64,000 nucleotides of DNA from Thiohalobacter thiocyanaticus (GCF_002356355.1 NZ_AP018052.1:3026501-3090500), one strand, 5' to 3'. Positions 8,894 to 19,095 are shown, counted from the stretch's first letter. Made by a program: numbers and translations. The notes: generated by a model from the sequence alone, not told the origin.

Positions 8894-11800
8894 GTTAAGG
8901 TCTTCGCCGGCAGCCAGCGCCCCCTCACCTTCGCCCGCACATCATCGGCGATGAGATAGAAGCAGGGCACCCCGACCAGAATCAGCGCCGTGGCAAACAT
9001 TAACCCGAATCCCAGACTCACCGCCATGGGCGAGAGAAAGGCGGTCTGACCGCTGGCGAAGAAGATCAGCGGCGAGATGCCCAGGAAGGTGGTTATGCTG
9101 GTGAGCAGGATCGGCCGAATGCGCACCCGGCCGGCCTCGACCAGGGCCTGGATGCGGTCCAGCCCTTCCGCCCGGCGCCGCTTGGCGAAATCCACCAGGA
9201 TCAGGGAATCGTTGACCACGATACCGGTCAGGGCCAGGAAGCCGATCACCGACAGGAACTGCAGGTTGTAATCGAACAGGGCATGGCCGAACACCACACC
9301 GACCAGGCCGAAGGGGATGGCGAACATGACCACCAGCGGATCCAGGATGGAATTGAACAGCGCCGCCAGGATCAGAAAGATGATGAACAGCGAAATGATC
9401 AATGCCCGCCGGGCATCGGCCATGGAATCGGCCGCCTCCTTCTTCTCGCCCAGGAACAGCAGCCGGTAGTCGCCGTCGGCACGGTCCAGCTCCGGGAAGG
9501 CCGCGCGCAGGCCGTCGGCCACCTCCAGCGAGGTGTTGATCCGGCTGTCGACCTCGGCGGTGATGGTGGCCAGGCGCTGACCGTCACGGCGGTGGATGGT
9601 GCTCAGGCCGCGGTCCAGCTCCAGGCTGGCCACATCGCCCAGGTAGACCAGCCGGCCGTCGACCAGCACCACCGGCAGCGCCTCCAGCTGCGCCTGCTCG
9701 CGTACCGGCTCGGTGTAGATGACCCGCGCCGGGATACGCTCTTCGCGGTGGGTGACCTGCACCACTTCCTGGCCCAGGTAGCCGGTGCGCACCGCCTGCG
9801 CCAGCTGCTCCTGGGTCACGCCCAGTTCGCGCCCGCGAGCGTTCAGCCGGTACAGGTATTCCAGCTTGCCGGTCTCCAGGTCCTGCTGCACGTCATACAC
9901 GCCGGGCTGACGGCGCAGCCAGTCCATGACGCGCTCGGCCTCGCCGCGCAGGCGCTCGATGTCGCGCCCCACCACCCCGACCTCGATGTCGGCCCCGGCC
10001 GGCCCGCCCTGCGGGCGCAGGATGGACATGCGCTGCAGCCCCGGCAGGCGCTGCAGGCGCTGGCGGATGTCGTTGATGATGGCTTCGGTCCGACGCTCGC
10101 GCTCGCCTTCCCAGCTGAAGCTGAGATTCACCACCGGGTTGACGAAGCGCTCGATGAAACCGCGCGGCCGGGGCTTCTTCAGGTCGATGATGAGCTGGAT
10201 GTAATGGCTGCCCATTTTCGAGCGGTTGAAATCGATCAGGCTCACGCCGACGTTGGTCAGCAGGGTGTCCAACTCATGCTCGTCCAGGGTCTCGAACACC
10301 ACCCGCTCCATGTCGCGCGCCAGGCGCTCGGAGTCCTCCAGGCTGTAGGTGTTGGGCGCCTCGGCGTTGACGAAGAACTGGCCGATGTCGACATTGCCGA
10401 ACTGCTCATAGGGCAGGCGCGTGAGCGCATAGGCCAGCGCCAGCACCAGCGTGAGCAGCGCGAACAGGGTGACGAAGTAACGGTTGCGCAGGCTCCAGTC
10501 GAGTACGCCGAGGTAGCGTTTCAGCCAGCCCTGCCAGTCGATGCGGGTGGCCCGGGCGCCGCGCGGGCGCACCCGCAGCAGTTCGTTGGCATGCGAGGGC
10601 AACACGCCGAAGGCCTCCCACAGCGAGCCCAGCAGGGCGGCGCTGACCACCACCGGGATGACCTGGATGAAGGCGCCCATGGTGCCGCCGATGGCGAACA
10701 TGGGAATGAAGGCGGCTATGGTGGTGGCGGTGGAGGCCACCACCGGCCAGAACACCTCGCGCGCGCCGGTCTCGGCCGCCTGGCGGGCGGGCAGTCCCTC
10801 CTCCATGTGACGGTAGATGTTCTCGTTGACGATGATGGCGTCGTCGACGATCAGGCCCAGGGCGATGAGGAAGGCGAACAGCGACACCATGTTGATGGTG
10901 AAGCCCAGGTAGTGAATGGCCGCCACCGCCACCAGGAATGAGACCGGGATGCCCAGCGCCGTAATGAGCGCGATGCGGAAATTGAGGAACAGATACAGCG
11001 ACAGCAACAGCAGCACCAGCCCCACGGCGCCGGAGGACTTGACCGTGTCCAGGCGGTTCTTCACGTACACCGACAGATCGCTGAACAGGCCGGTGCGGAT
11101 GCTGGGCGGCAGTTCGCGATCCAGCTGTGCGGCCAGGGCGCGGATGCGTTCGGACACCTCGATGGTGGAGGCATCGGCGGTCTTGGTCACGGTCAGGTTG
11201 ACCGAGGGCTTGCCGTTGAAACGGCCCAGAGTGAGCGGCTCCTCCAGCCGCAGCCCGACCTCGGCCAGCATGCCCAGGGTGAGCTGGCCGCCGCTGGGGC
11301 TTGCGCGGACCACGATCTGCGCCACGTCCTGCGGCTGCGGCCGGGCGCCCTTGCCGCGCAGCAGGATGTCGCCCTCGGCGGCCTCGATCGAACCGCCCGG
11401 CAGATCGCGCAGGTTCTCGCGCACCGCCCGCACCAGGTCGGGGACCGCCACCCGGTAGGCGGCCAGCACATGCGGGTCGATCTCGATCCACAATTCCCAT
11501 TCGCGGTCGCCGGCCACGCCCACCGCCGCCACACCCGGCACGTTGAGCATGCGCCGCTTGACGTCCTCGGCCGTGTCGTAGAGATAGCCGCGCGCCACCT
11601 CGCCGTACAGGCTCATGCTGATGACCGGAAACCGCGTCTCCAGCCGGCGCAGTTCCGGCTCCTCGGCCTCTTCGGGCAGATCGTCGATCTGGTCCAGCGC
11701 GGTCTGGGCGTCGCGCATGAACTGGTCCACGTCGGCGGTGGGCTTGAGTTCGATGGTGACGTTGGACAGGCCCTCGTTGCTGGTCGAGGTCAGGGTCTCG

Positions 11801-12024
11801 ATGTCGGACATGCCGTCGAAGGCGTCCTCGATGGGCAGAGTCACCTGCTGCTCGACCTCCTCGGGCGAGGCACCCTCGAACACGGTGTCGATGCGCACCA
11901 TGTCCTTCTCCACCACCGGGAACATCTCCTGCGGCATGGCCTGCCAGGAGGTCACGCCGATGATCACCACCACCGCCAGCAGCAGGTTGATGATCAGGGG
12001 ATGGTCGATGGCATAACGAATCAT
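8890..12024 (-). CDS. RND-family efflux pump, inner-membrane subunit
   Basis: A 1044-residue AcrB/HAE1-type transporter with the usual plan: TM1 (about residues 10-30, LIINLLLAVVVIIGV), a large periplasmic loop, a TM2-6 block, a second loop and a TM7-12 block ending in VSLGFGLMFATALILVGVPCFYLI. The proton-relay acidic pair is present in FLIALGLIVDDAIIVNENIYRH. It exports drugs, lipids or other small molecules with the adaptor encoded just upstream (12-base gap); an outer-membrane channel gene is not in the window, so TolC is probably supplied from elsewhere. Substrate unknown. The stop codon TAG is part of a family A element. The pump interrupts the usual closeness of amgK-murU and lptD. Confidence 0.95.
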   Translation of the reverse strand: MIRYAIDHPLIINLLLAVVVIIGVTSWQAMPQEMFPVVEKDMVRIDTVFEGASPEEVEQQVTLPIEDAFDGMSDIETLTSTSNEGLSNVTIELKPTADVDQFMRDAQTALDQIDDLPEEAEEPELRRLETRFPVISMSLYGEVARGYLYDTAEDVKRRMLNVPGVAAVGVAGDREWELWIEIDPHVLAAYRVAVPDLVRAVRENLRDLPGGSIEAAEGDILLRGKGARPQPQDVAQIVVRASPSGGQLTLGMLAEVGLRLEEPLTLGRFNGKPSVNLTVTKTADASTIEVSERIRALAAQLDRELPPSIRTGLFSDLSVYVKNRLDTVKSSGAVGLVLLLLSLYLFLNFRIALITALGIPVSFLVAVAAIHYLGFTINMVSLFAFLIALGLIVDDAIIVNENIYRHMEEGLPARQAAETGAREVFWPVVASTATTIAAFIPMFAIGGTMGAFIQVIPVVVSAALLGSLWEAFGVLPSHANELLRVRPRGARATRIDWQGWLKRYLGVLDWSLRNRYFVTLFALLTLVLALAYALTRLPYEQFGNVDIGQFFVNAEAPNTYSLEDSERLARDMERVVFETLDEHELDTLLTNVGVSLIDFNRSKMGSHYIQLIIDLKKPRPRGFIERFVNPVVNLSFSWEGERERRTEAIINDIRQRLQRLPGLQRMSILRPQGGPAGADIEVGVVGRDIERLRGEAERVMDWLRRQPGVYDVQQDLETGKLEYLYRLNARGRELGVTQEQLAQAVRTGYLGQEVVQVTHREERIPARVIYTEPVREQAQLEALPVVLVDGRLVYLGDVASLELDRGLSTIHRRDGQRLATITAEVDSRINTSLEVADGLRAAFPELDRADGDYRLLFLGEKKEAADSMADARRALIISLFIIFLILAALFNSILDPLVVMFAIPFGLVGVVFGHALFDYNLQFLSVIGFLALTGIVVNDSLILVDFAKRRRAEGLDRIQALVEAGRVRIRPILLTSITTFLGISPLIFFASGQTAFLSPMAVSLGFGLMFATALILVGVPCFYLIADDVRAKVRGRWLPAKTLT

Positions 12025-12036
12025 GGAAGGCTGCAG

Positions 12037-13251
12037 CTAGTCGCCGACGATCTCGACCGGCTGGCCGTCGCTCAGTGCGGCCACGTCACGGGCCACGATG
12101 ACCTGCCCCGCCGCCGGCCCGGTGCGGACGATATAGCGTGAATCCAGACGCAGCCCCAGTTCGACCGGCAGCCGTTCCAGCCGGCCGTCGGTCACCCGGA
12201 ACACATAGCTGCGGCCCTCGTCGCGCAGCACCGCGGTCACCGGAATCAGCCGGGCGGCCTCGCGCCGGCGCAGGGGAAACGCCGCCATGGCCAGCTCACC
12301 CGGACTGGCATGCGCCCCGTCAAGGCGTACCCGCACGGCGTGGGTGAAGGTGGTCTCGTCCGGCTCGGCCTGCAGGGCCAGGATGCGCCCCTCCAGCATC
12401 CGGCCGTCGACCTCGACGGTCACCGCCTGCCCCGGGGCCAGGGCGCGCGCCACCTCGCCGCGCAACTCGGCATAGAAATCCAGCGCCGTCGGATCGACCA
12501 GCGTCACCGCCTCGCCCCCGGGGGTGACATAGTCGCCCGTCTCCAGCGCGACCGCATTGACCACACCGGCGAAGGGCGCCTTCAGCACGCTGCGCGCCAG
12601 GTCGCGTTCGGCCCGTTCCAGCGCGGTCCGGCGCAGCGCCAGGCGCGCCTCGGCGGTGTCCACGCCGGCCTGCAGCCGGGCCAGTTCAGCCTCCAGCTGC
12701 AGCAGCTGCCCGCGGGCCGCGTCGAGCTGGCTGGCCGAGCCGAGTTCGCGCGCGCTGAGCGATTCCAGCCGCCGCACCTCGTCCCGCTGCAACGCCACAT
12801 TGTCCCGCGCCAGTACCAGCAGCCGCCGGTCGCGCTCGATCTGGGTCTGTTCCTGGCTGAACCCGGCCCGGGCCTCGGTCACGGCGGCACGCAGATCGGC
12901 GGCGTCCAGTTCCAGCAGCGGCTGGCCGGCGCCGACCTGCATCCCCGGCTCCACCCGGCGCCGCTCCACCTGGCCGCCGACCTCGAACCGCAGCCGGCTC
13001 TGGCGCGCGGCCTGCAGCCGGCCGCTGACCCGCTCCAGCGGCGTGACGTCCTCCTGCGCCACGGTCGCGACCCGTACCCGCAGCGGCGGCGGCTCGCCCG
13101 CAGCCGGCGGCGGGGCCGGCCGGGTCAGCACCAGGGCGACGGCAATCGCGACCAGGGCCAGCAGCGACAGGGATTTGTACGGGAACCTGGATCGAATCAC
13201 GGGGCGGGGTTTTACGGTGTCGGAAGCGGCGGGATTTGAAGGAAAACCCAT
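12037..13251 (-). CDS. RND efflux periplasmic adaptor (membrane fusion protein)
   Basis: The 404-residue product has an N-terminal membrane anchor (SLSLLALVAIAVALVL, about residues 28-43), a lipoyl/hairpin/lipoyl arrangement (VGGQVERRRVEPGMQVGAGQ is the first half-lipoyl; a long Arg/Glu/Leu-rich coiled coil spans about 95-190; VLKAPFAGVVNAV is the second half), then a beta-barrel and a membrane-proximal domain. It bridges the RND pump encoded immediately downstream and an outer-membrane channel. The start at ATG 13251 is chosen because the frame further upstream runs antisense into the lptD leader. It is divergent from lptD, with only 61 bases between starts, so the two promoters must overlap. 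Confidence 0.9.
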   Translation of the reverse strand: MGFPSNPAASDTVKPRPVIRSRFPYKSLSLLALVAIAVALVLTRPAPPPAAGEPPPLRVRVATVAQEDVTPLERVSGRLQAARQSRLRFEVGGQVERRRVEPGMQVGAGQPLLELDAADLRAAVTEARAGFSQEQTQIERDRRLLVLARDNVALQRDEVRRLESLSARELGSASQLDAARGQLLQLEAELARLQAGVDTAEARLALRRTALERAERDLARSVLKAPFAGVVNAVALETGDYVTPGGEAVTLVDPTALDFYAELRGEVARALAPGQAVTVEVDGRMLEGRILALQAEPDETTFTHAVRVRLDGAHASPGELAMAAFPLRRREAARLIPVTAVLRDEGRSYVFRVTDGRLERLPVELGLRLDSRYIVRTGPAAGQVIVARDVAALSDGQPVEIVGD

Positions 13252-13312
13252 TCTATGCGATTTTACGGGGCGCCCGCCAGGAGCCTTTGCAAACATAAAT
13301 ATACAGCCGACC

Positions 13313-15751
13313 GTGAGCCGATCCCCTGTTTTGACCCTGCTGACCCGCGCGGCCTGCAGCACCGCCGTGCTGGCTGCCAGCCTGTCCCCGGCCCAGGCCG
13401 CCACACCCTGGCAGTGCCGACCGGCCGCCGCTGGCGACGGCTGGGACTGCCGACCGGCCGCGGCGGCGACCGCCACCGCACCGGCCGTGCCGGCCACGGG
13501 CGGCACCACACCGCCGCCGACAGCGGCCGCGCCCGCTGCGGTTGCCCCGAGCTCGCCGCCAACCGGCCGCGCACCTGCCGCGGCCCCTGCAGCCACGCCG
13601 CCGGCCGCCGACCCCACCTGGCGGCTGTGCCGGCCCGCCGCCGCACCGTCGGCACCGCTGCCGGCACCGGACCGGCGTCAGACCTACCTCGAAGGCGATC
13701 AGGCCGAGATCCGTCAGCAGCAGATCTATGTCCTGACCGGCAGCGCCCTGGTCGAACGCGACGGCGAGCGCATCCTGGCCGATCGCCTGACCTATGACGA
13801 CGCCGCTTCCCGGGTCGAGGCCGAAGGTAACCTGCGCATCGAGCAGCCCGACATCCTGACCCAGGGCCAATGGGGCCATCTCAACCTGGCCGACGACACC
13901 GGCGAGATCCACCAGGTGATCTACCAGGTACCCCAGCGCCACGGCCGCGGCGAAGCCGAGGTCGTGTACCAGGAATCCGACATCCTCAAGCGTCTGGAAC
14001 GAGCCACCTACACCACCTGCGATCCCGGCCGCAGCGACTGGCATATCCAGGCCCGCGAGGTCTACCTGCACCAGGACAAGGGCGAGGGCCGGGCCTGGCA
14101 CGCCACCCTGCGCGTCAAGGACGTCCCCATCCTGTACACGCCCTACCTGAGCTTTCCGCTGGACGACCGGCGCAAGTCCGGGTTTCTGGTGCCCAGCCTG
14201 GGCGCTTCGGAAGAGACGGGGGCCGACATTTCCATCCCCTATTACTGGAACATCGCACCGAACCATGACGCCACCATCACGCCGCGTCTGATGAGCAAGC
14301 GCGGCGTACAGCTGATCGGTGAGTACCGCTTCCTGCAGCCAAGCCACTCAGGCCAGCTGGATCTGGAGGGGCTGCCCGCGGATCAGGAATTCGACGACGA
14401 TCGCTACCTGCTCGGCTTCGAGCACGAGGCCCGGATCAGCCCGCATCTGAGCACCCAGATCGATTTTCTCGACATCTCCGACCGCCATTACTTCGAGGAT
14501 CTGGGCAGCAATCTGGACGACACCAGCCGTACCTATATCCGCCGCTATGCCCAGGCCCGCTATCAGGGCCGGGGCTGGAATCTCACCGGCCGCGTCGACG
14601 ACTATGTGGTCGCCGACCCCAGCATCACCACCGAACCGCTGCAGCGCCTGCCCCAGCTGCTGTTCAGCGCCCACCCGGCCCCGGGCTGGAATCCCTGGGG
14701 GCTGGACCTGCGCCTCAACAGCGAACTGGTGCGTTTCGAGCACGACACCCGCGTCACCGGCACCCGCGGGCACCTGGAACCGGTACTGGAACTGCCCTGG
14801 CTGCGCAACGCCTATCACATCACGCCCGGCGCGGGTCTGTTCCACACCCGTTACCAGCTGGACAACACCGCCGCAGGCGCCCCCGAGGAACCCGACCTGA
14901 CCGTCCCCTACGGCTTCCTGGACGCCACCCTGTTCCTGGAACGCGACCTGCGGCTGGGCGGCGACACCTACCTGCATACCCTGGAGCCGCGGCTGTTCTA
15001 TCTCTACGCACCGCACGAGGACCAGGACGACATCCCGCGCTTCGACACCGGCCTGTCCGACTTCCGCTTCTCGCAGCTGTTCGCGGTCAACCGCTTCAGC
15101 GGCCGCGACCGCTTCGGCGACGCCAACCAGCTGGCCGCCGCGATCACCTCGCGCATCCTGGACCCGCGCACCGGCTATGAGCGGCTGCGCTTCGGCATCG
15201 GTCAGCTGTACTACTTCCGCGACCGCGATGTGACCCTCAACCCGGGACAGGCACCCGAGACGCGTGACAGTTCCAACATCGTCGCCGACCTGAACCTGAA
15301 CATCACCCGGGCGCTCAGCTTCAACGCCGGCATCCAGTACGACCCCGAGGCCGAGCGGGTCGACCGCCAGAGCTACCGTCTGCAATACCGACCGGATGCG
15401 CGCCATATCCTCAATCTCTCGCACCGCTTCCGCGACGGCACCCTGGAGCAGGTCGACATCAACGGCTTCTGGTACCTGACCGAGCGCTGGCACGCCGTGG
15501 GCCGCTGGTACTACTCGCTGGAGGACGACCAGCTGCTCGAGGCCCTGGCCGGGGTGGAATACGAAAGCTGCTGCTGGATCGCCCGGCTGGCGGTGCGCGA
15601 CTTCATCAACTCGGTCACCAGCGGCACCGCCGGCAGTTCCGGCGAGCGCAACCTCGCGATCATGCTGCAGTTCGAGTTCAAGGGCCTGACCAGCCTGGGG
15701 CTGCCGGTGCAGGAACTGATCGAGGAGAGTGTGCTCGGCTACCGCCCCTGA
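13313..15751 (+). CDS. lptD: LPS-assembly outer-membrane protein LptD
   Basis: LptD forms the outer-membrane beta-barrel that inserts lipopolysaccharide at the cell surface, with LptE. The 812-residue protein begins at GTG 13313 with a signal peptide ending SLSPAQA; no ATG exists nearby. After an unusual Ala/Pro-rich linker (residues 50-100) come the OstA/LptA-like N-terminal domain (QAEIRQQQIYVLTG, LTYDDAASRVEAEG) and a long barrel. The C-terminal CC pair (YESCCW) is kept. Three N-terminal cysteines (C35, C46, C106), each in a CRPAA context, replace the usual single N-terminal cysteine of the disulfide switch. surA, an LptD chaperone, follows 28 bases downstream. Confidence 0.95.
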   Translation: MSRSPVLTLLTRAACSTAVLAASLSPAQAATPWQCRPAAAGDGWDCRPAAAATATAPAVPATGGTTPPPTAAAPAAVAPSSPPTGRAPAAAPAATPPAADPTWRLCRPAAAPSAPLPAPDRRQTYLEGDQAEIRQQQIYVLTGSALVERDGERILADRLTYDDAASRVEAEGNLRIEQPDILTQGQWGHLNLADDTGEIHQVIYQVPQRHGRGEAEVVYQESDILKRLERATYTTCDPGRSDWHIQAREVYLHQDKGEGRAWHATLRVKDVPILYTPYLSFPLDDRRKSGFLVPSLGASEETGADISIPYYWNIAPNHDATITPRLMSKRGVQLIGEYRFLQPSHSGQLDLEGLPADQEFDDDRYLLGFEHEARISPHLSTQIDFLDISDRHYFEDLGSNLDDTSRTYIRRYAQARYQGRGWNLTGRVDDYVVADPSITTEPLQRLPQLLFSAHPAPGWNPWGLDLRLNSELVRFEHDTRVTGTRGHLEPVLELPWLRNAYHITPGAGLFHTRYQLDNTAAGAPEEPDLTVPYGFLDATLFLERDLRLGGDTYLHTLEPRLFYLYAPHEDQDDIPRFDTGLSDFRFSQLFAVNRFSGRDRFGDANQLAAAITSRILDPRTGYERLRFGIGQLYYFRDRDVTLNPGQAPETRDSSNIVADLNLNITRALSFNAGIQYDPEAERVDRQSYRLQYRPDARHILNLSHRFRDGTLEQVDINGFWYLTERWHAVGRWYYSLEDDQLLEALAGVEYESCCWIARLAVRDFINSVTSGTAGSSGERNLAIMLQFEFKGLTSLGLPVQELIEESVLGYRP

Positions 15752-15779
15752 GCTATCCGACCCCGGCACATCTGATATC

Positions 15780-17090
15780 ATGGACGCCATGCATACGAGA
15801 CTCCTGCCGATATTCATGTTCCTGGGCCTGCTGCTCGGCCTGTCCGCGCCGGCCGCCGCCCAGCCCATCAACCGCATCGTGGCCGTGGTCAACGACGACG
15901 TCATCCTCGCCAGCGAACTGGAGGACAAGGTGCAGCTGGTGCGTTCGCAGCTGGCGCAGCAGAACACCCAGGCGCCCGACCCGGCCCAGCTGGAACGCCA
16001 GGTGCTGGAGCGACTGATCATGGAGCGGCTCCAGCTGCAGGTGGCCGAACGCAACAACATCGAGGTCGATGACGAGACCCTCAACGCCAACCTGCGCAAT
16101 ATCGCGGCCCAGAACGGCGTCACCCTCACCGAGTTCCGCCAGACCCTGGAACGCGAGGGCATGGACTACGCCGCCTTCCGCGAGGAACTGCGCAGCCAGA
16201 TCATGATCAACCGCCTGCGCCAGCAGACGGTCATCAACCGCATCGACATCAGTGACCAGGAGGTCGACAACCTGCTGGCCAGCCAGACCGCCTGGAGCGA
16301 TCAGACCCGCGACTATCACCTGGGCCATATCCTCATCGCCACGCCCGAGGCCGCCTCTCCCGAACAGATCCAGGCCGCCGAGCGCAAGGCCACCGGGGTG
16401 CTGGATCGACTGCGCGGCGGCGCCGATTTCAGCGAGACCGCCGTGGCCGTCTCCGAGAGCGAGACCGCTCTCGAGGGCGGCGACCTCGGCTGGCGCAAGG
16501 CTGCCCAGCTGCCCAGCCTGTTCGCCGACGTCGTACGCGACATGCAACCGGGCGAGATCAGCGATCTGATCCGCAGCCCCAGCGGCTTTCACATCATCAA
16601 GCTGATCGACGTGCGCGGCGAAGAGCGCCACGTCATCACCCAGAGCCGGGTGCGCCATATCCTGCTCCAGCCGGACGAGATGACCAGCGAGGCCGATGTC
16701 CGGCTGCGCATCGAGCAGCTGCGCGGCCGGCTGGAAACCGGGGCCGATTTCGCCGAACTGGCGCGCTCGCATTCCACCGACAAGGTCTCGGCCTCCAACG
16801 GCGGCGACCTGGGCTGGGTCAACCCGGGCGACATGGTGCCCGAGTTCGAACAGGCCATGAACAAACTCGCCCCGGGCGAGATCAGCGAGCCGGTCCAGAG
16901 TCGCTTCGGCTGGCACCTGATCCAGGTCCTGGAGCGGCGCGAGCGCGACAGCACGGAAGACTACCAGCGCGCCCGCGCCCGGGAGATGATCCGCCAGCGC
17001 AAGACCGACGAGGAGATGGAACTCTGGTTGCGGCGGCTGCGCGACGAATCCTACATCGAGTACCGGCTGGAGCCACCCTCCGGGGCATGA
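15780..17090 (+). CDS. surA: Periplasmic chaperone/peptidyl-prolyl isomerase SurA
   Basis: A 436-residue periplasmic chaperone for outer-membrane proteins such as LptD. It has a signal peptide ([21 protein letters not shown]), the SurA N-terminal domain ([19 protein letters not shown]), and two parvulin domains marked by [12 protein letters not shown]...[13 protein letters not shown] and [11 protein letters not shown]...[16 protein letters not shown], then the C-terminal helix. ATG 15780 and 15789 are both possible starts. The stop overlaps the pdxA start (ATGA). Order lptD-surA-pdxA-rsmA matches the classic gammaproteobacterial operon. Confidence 0.96.
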   Translation: MDAMHTRLLPIFMFLGLLLGLSAPAAAQPINRIVAVVNDDVILASELEDKVQLVRSQLAQQNTQAPDPAQLERQVLERLIMERLQLQVAERNNIEVDDETLNANLRNIAAQNGVTLTEFRQTLEREGMDYAAFREELRSQIMINRLRQQTVINRIDISDQEVDNLLASQTAWSDQTRDYHLGHILIATPEAASPEQIQAAERKATGVLDRLRGGADFSETAVAVSESETALEGGDLGWRKAAQLPSLFADVVRDMQPGEISDLIRSPSGFHIIKLIDVRGEERHVITQSRVRHILLQPDEMTSEADVRLRIEQLRGRLETGADFAELARSHSTDKVSASNGGDLGWVNPGDMVPEFEQAMNKLAPGEISEPVQSRFGWHLIQVLERRERDSTEDYQRARAREMIRQRKTDEEMELWLRRLRDESYIEYRLEPPSGA

Positions 17091-18076
17091 CCGCACCCGC
17101 CCATCTGGCCCTGACCCCCGGCGAACCCGCCGGCATCGGTCCCGATCTGTGCCTGGCCCTGGCCGCCGCCGAACTGCCCTGCGCCCTGACGGTGGTCGCC
17201 GACCCCGACCTGCTGGCGCAGCGGGCGGACGAACTCGGGCTGGCGGTCGAACTCGATACGCACCCGGCCACCGAAACCCACCGCCAGGGACGGCTGAACG
17301 TACTGCCGATCTCGCTGGCCCGCCCCTGCCGCAGCGGCCAGCTGGACCCGGCCAACGCCCCCTATGTCCTGCACACCCTGGATGCCGCCATCGATGGCTG
17401 CATCGACGGGCGTTTCGACGCCCTGGTCACCGCGCCGCTGCACAAGGGCGTGATCAACGAGGCCGGCATCGCCTTCACCGGCCACACCGAGTACCTGGCC
17501 GAGCGCACCGGCACGGCGAACGTGGTGATGATGCTGGCCACCGAGGGCCTGCGCGTGGCCCTGGCCACCACCCACCTGGCCGTGAGCGACATCCCGCGCC
17601 ACATCACCCGCAGCAGTCTGCGGCAGGTGCTGCGCATCCTCGAGCGCGACCTGCAACGCTGGTTCGGCCTGGCGCGGCCCCGCATCCTGGTCGCCGGCCT
17701 CAACCCCCACGCCGGGGAAGGCGGCCATCTCGGCCGCGAGGAGATCGAGATCATCGCCCCGGTACTGGAGGAACTGCGTGAGCAGGAGCACATGCAGCTC
17801 ATCGGTCCGCTGCCCGCCGACACCCTGTTCACGCCCAGGTACCTGGACGAGGCCGACGCGGTGCTGGCGATGTATCACGACCAGGGCCTGCCGGTGCTGA
17901 AATACAAGGGCTTCGGCCGGGCCGTGAATATCACCCTGGGCCTGCCCTTTGCCCGCACCTCGGTCGATCACGGCACCGCGCTGGAACTGGCCGGCAGCGG
18001 CCGGGCCAGCGACGCCAGCCTGCGCCTGGCCATCGCCACGGCGCTGAAAATGGTACGTCAAGGATGTGTTACGTAG
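17087..18076 (+). CDS. pdxA: 4-hydroxythreonine-4-phosphate dehydrogenase PdxA
   Basis: Oxidises 4-phosphohydroxy-threonine with NAD in the DXP-dependent pyridoxal phosphate pathway. The 329-residue sequence shows [12 protein letters not shown] at the N-terminus, [10 protein letters not shown] with a metal-ligand His, [11 protein letters not shown], and [13 protein letters not shown] with the second metal-ligand His, all signature motifs. It overlaps the surA stop by four bases. The last coding residues run straight into a family A element, so the stop codon TAG (18074-18076) is the second to fourth base of the element; the C-terminal tail (QGCVT) may have been reshaped by that insertion. Confidence 0.96.
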   Translation: MTAPAHLALTPGEPAGIGPDLCLALAAAELPCALTVVADPDLLAQRADELGLAVELDTHPATETHRQGRLNVLPISLARPCRSGQLDPANAPYVLHTLDAAIDGCIDGRFDALVTAPLHKGVINEAGIAFTGHTEYLAERTGTANVVMMLATEGLRVALATTHLAVSDIPRHITRSSLRQVLRILERDLQRWFGLARPRILVAGLNPHAGEGGHLGREEIEIIAPVLEELREQEHMQLIGPLPADTLFTPRYLDEADAVLAMYHDQGLPVLKYKGFGRAVNITLGLPFARTSVDHGTALELAGSGRASDASLRLAIATALKMVRQGCVT

Positions 18077-18154
18077 GTCGGGTTAGCGCAGCGTAACCCG
18101 ACGCGGGCTCCGCGCGCGGTGTCGGATTACGCCTTTCAGGCTGATCCGACCTAC
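18073..18154. repeat. Family A element, copy 2 (GGTCGGGT subtype)
   Basis: Ends GTAGGTCGGGTTAG and CTGATCCGACCTAC frame two hairpins. It supplies the TAG stop of pdxA and occupies most of the 117-base gap before rsmA, leaving 39 bases with the rsmA ribosome binding site. Confidence 0.9.
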
Positions 18155-18193
18155 GGCAGCCGCGGTATCATGAAGGCGTAGGAGTAAAACAAA

Positions 18194-18985
18194 TTGACGT
18201 CCGCCCATCGGCCGCGCAAGCGCTTCGGCCAGAACTTTCTCCATGACCGCGGCAGCCTCGAGCGCATGCTCGCCGCCATCGACCCGCAGCCGGGCCAGGC
18301 CCTGGTGGAGATCGGCCCCGGCCAGGGCGCGCTCACCTGGGATCTGCTGTCGCGCCTGGGCCGGCTGGAGGTCATCGAGTTGGACCGCGACCTGTGCGCC
18401 CGGCTGGAGACCGAGCGCAGCCGGCATCCGGGCGAGTTGATCATCCACAGCGGCGACGCCCTGAAGACCGATTTCTGCGCCCTGGAGCAGCCGCCGCCGC
18501 TGCGGGTGGTGGGCAATCTGCCCTACAACATCTCCACCCCGCTGCTGTTCCATCTGCTGGGCCAGGCCGGCTGCATCCGCGACATGCATTTTCTGCTGCA
18601 GAAGGAAGTGGTCGAGCGCATGGCCGCCGCGCCCGGCGGGAAGGACTACGGCCGGCTGTCGGTGATGCTGCAGATGCTGTGCGAGGTGGAACCGCTGTTC
18701 ACCGTGGGCCCCGGCGCCTTCCGTCCGCCGCCGAAGGTGGACTCAGCCTTCGTGCGCCTGACCCCGCTGCCCACTCCGCGTTATGCCATCGACCCGGAGC
18801 GGTTCGCCGGGCGGGTGCGACTGGCCTTCGCCCAGCGCCGCAAGACCCTGCGCAACAATCTGAAGGGCGTGATCGATGCCGCGCAACTCGAGGCCGCCGG
18901 CATCGACCCCGGCCGCCGCGCCGAGACCCTGACCCTGGAGGAATTCGCCCGCCTGAGCATGCTGCCATCGTTACAGGACGGATGA
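18194..18985 (+). CDS. rsmA: 16S rRNA dimethyladenosine transferase RsmA (KsgA)
   Basis: Dimethylates A1518 and A1519 in helix 45 of 16S rRNA during 30S maturation. The 263-residue protein begins with the family-typical KRFGQNFLHD, followed by SAM motif I (LVEIGPGQGALT, about residues 36-47) and the catalytic motif VVGNLPYNIST (about 109-119). The start is TTG 18194, preceded by GGAG at 18181-18184 with nine bases spacing; no ATG is available upstream. The position after pdxA is conserved. apaG, normally next, is displaced by about 3.4 kb of other genes. Confidence 0.96.
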   Translation: MTSAHRPRKRFGQNFLHDRGSLERMLAAIDPQPGQALVEIGPGQGALTWDLLSRLGRLEVIELDRDLCARLETERSRHPGELIIHSGDALKTDFCALEQPPPLRVVGNLPYNISTPLLFHLLGQAGCIRDMHFLLQKEVVERMAAAPGGKDYGRLSVMLQMLCEVEPLFTVGPGAFRPPPKVDSAFVRLTPLPTPRYAIDPERFAGRVRLAFAQRRKTLRNNLKGVIDAAQLEAAGIDPGRRAETLTLEEFARLSMLPSLQDG

Positions 18986-19016
18986 TTTCAACGCAGAGGC
19001 TTTCAAAGCCAGCATG

Positions 19017-19095
19017 GTAGGTCGGGTTAGCGCAGCGTAACCCGACATGCGGAAGCCAGTGTCGGGTTACGCCCTATCGGGCTAACCCGACCTAC
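19017..19095. repeat. Family A element, copy 3 (GGTCGGGT subtype)
   Basis: Begins GTAGGTCGGGTTAG, ends CTAACCCGACCTAC, with a 79-base span and two inner hairpins. It starts 31 bases behind the rsmA stop. A short trace of family F (CAACGCAGAGGC, about 18990) lies between. Confidence 0.9.

Noticed and set aside
12557-13312. The lptD frame stays open for about 750 bases upstream of the GTG at 13313
   Set aside because: That stretch is antisense to the adaptor gene, and a signal peptide with a cleavage site begins exactly at the GTG.
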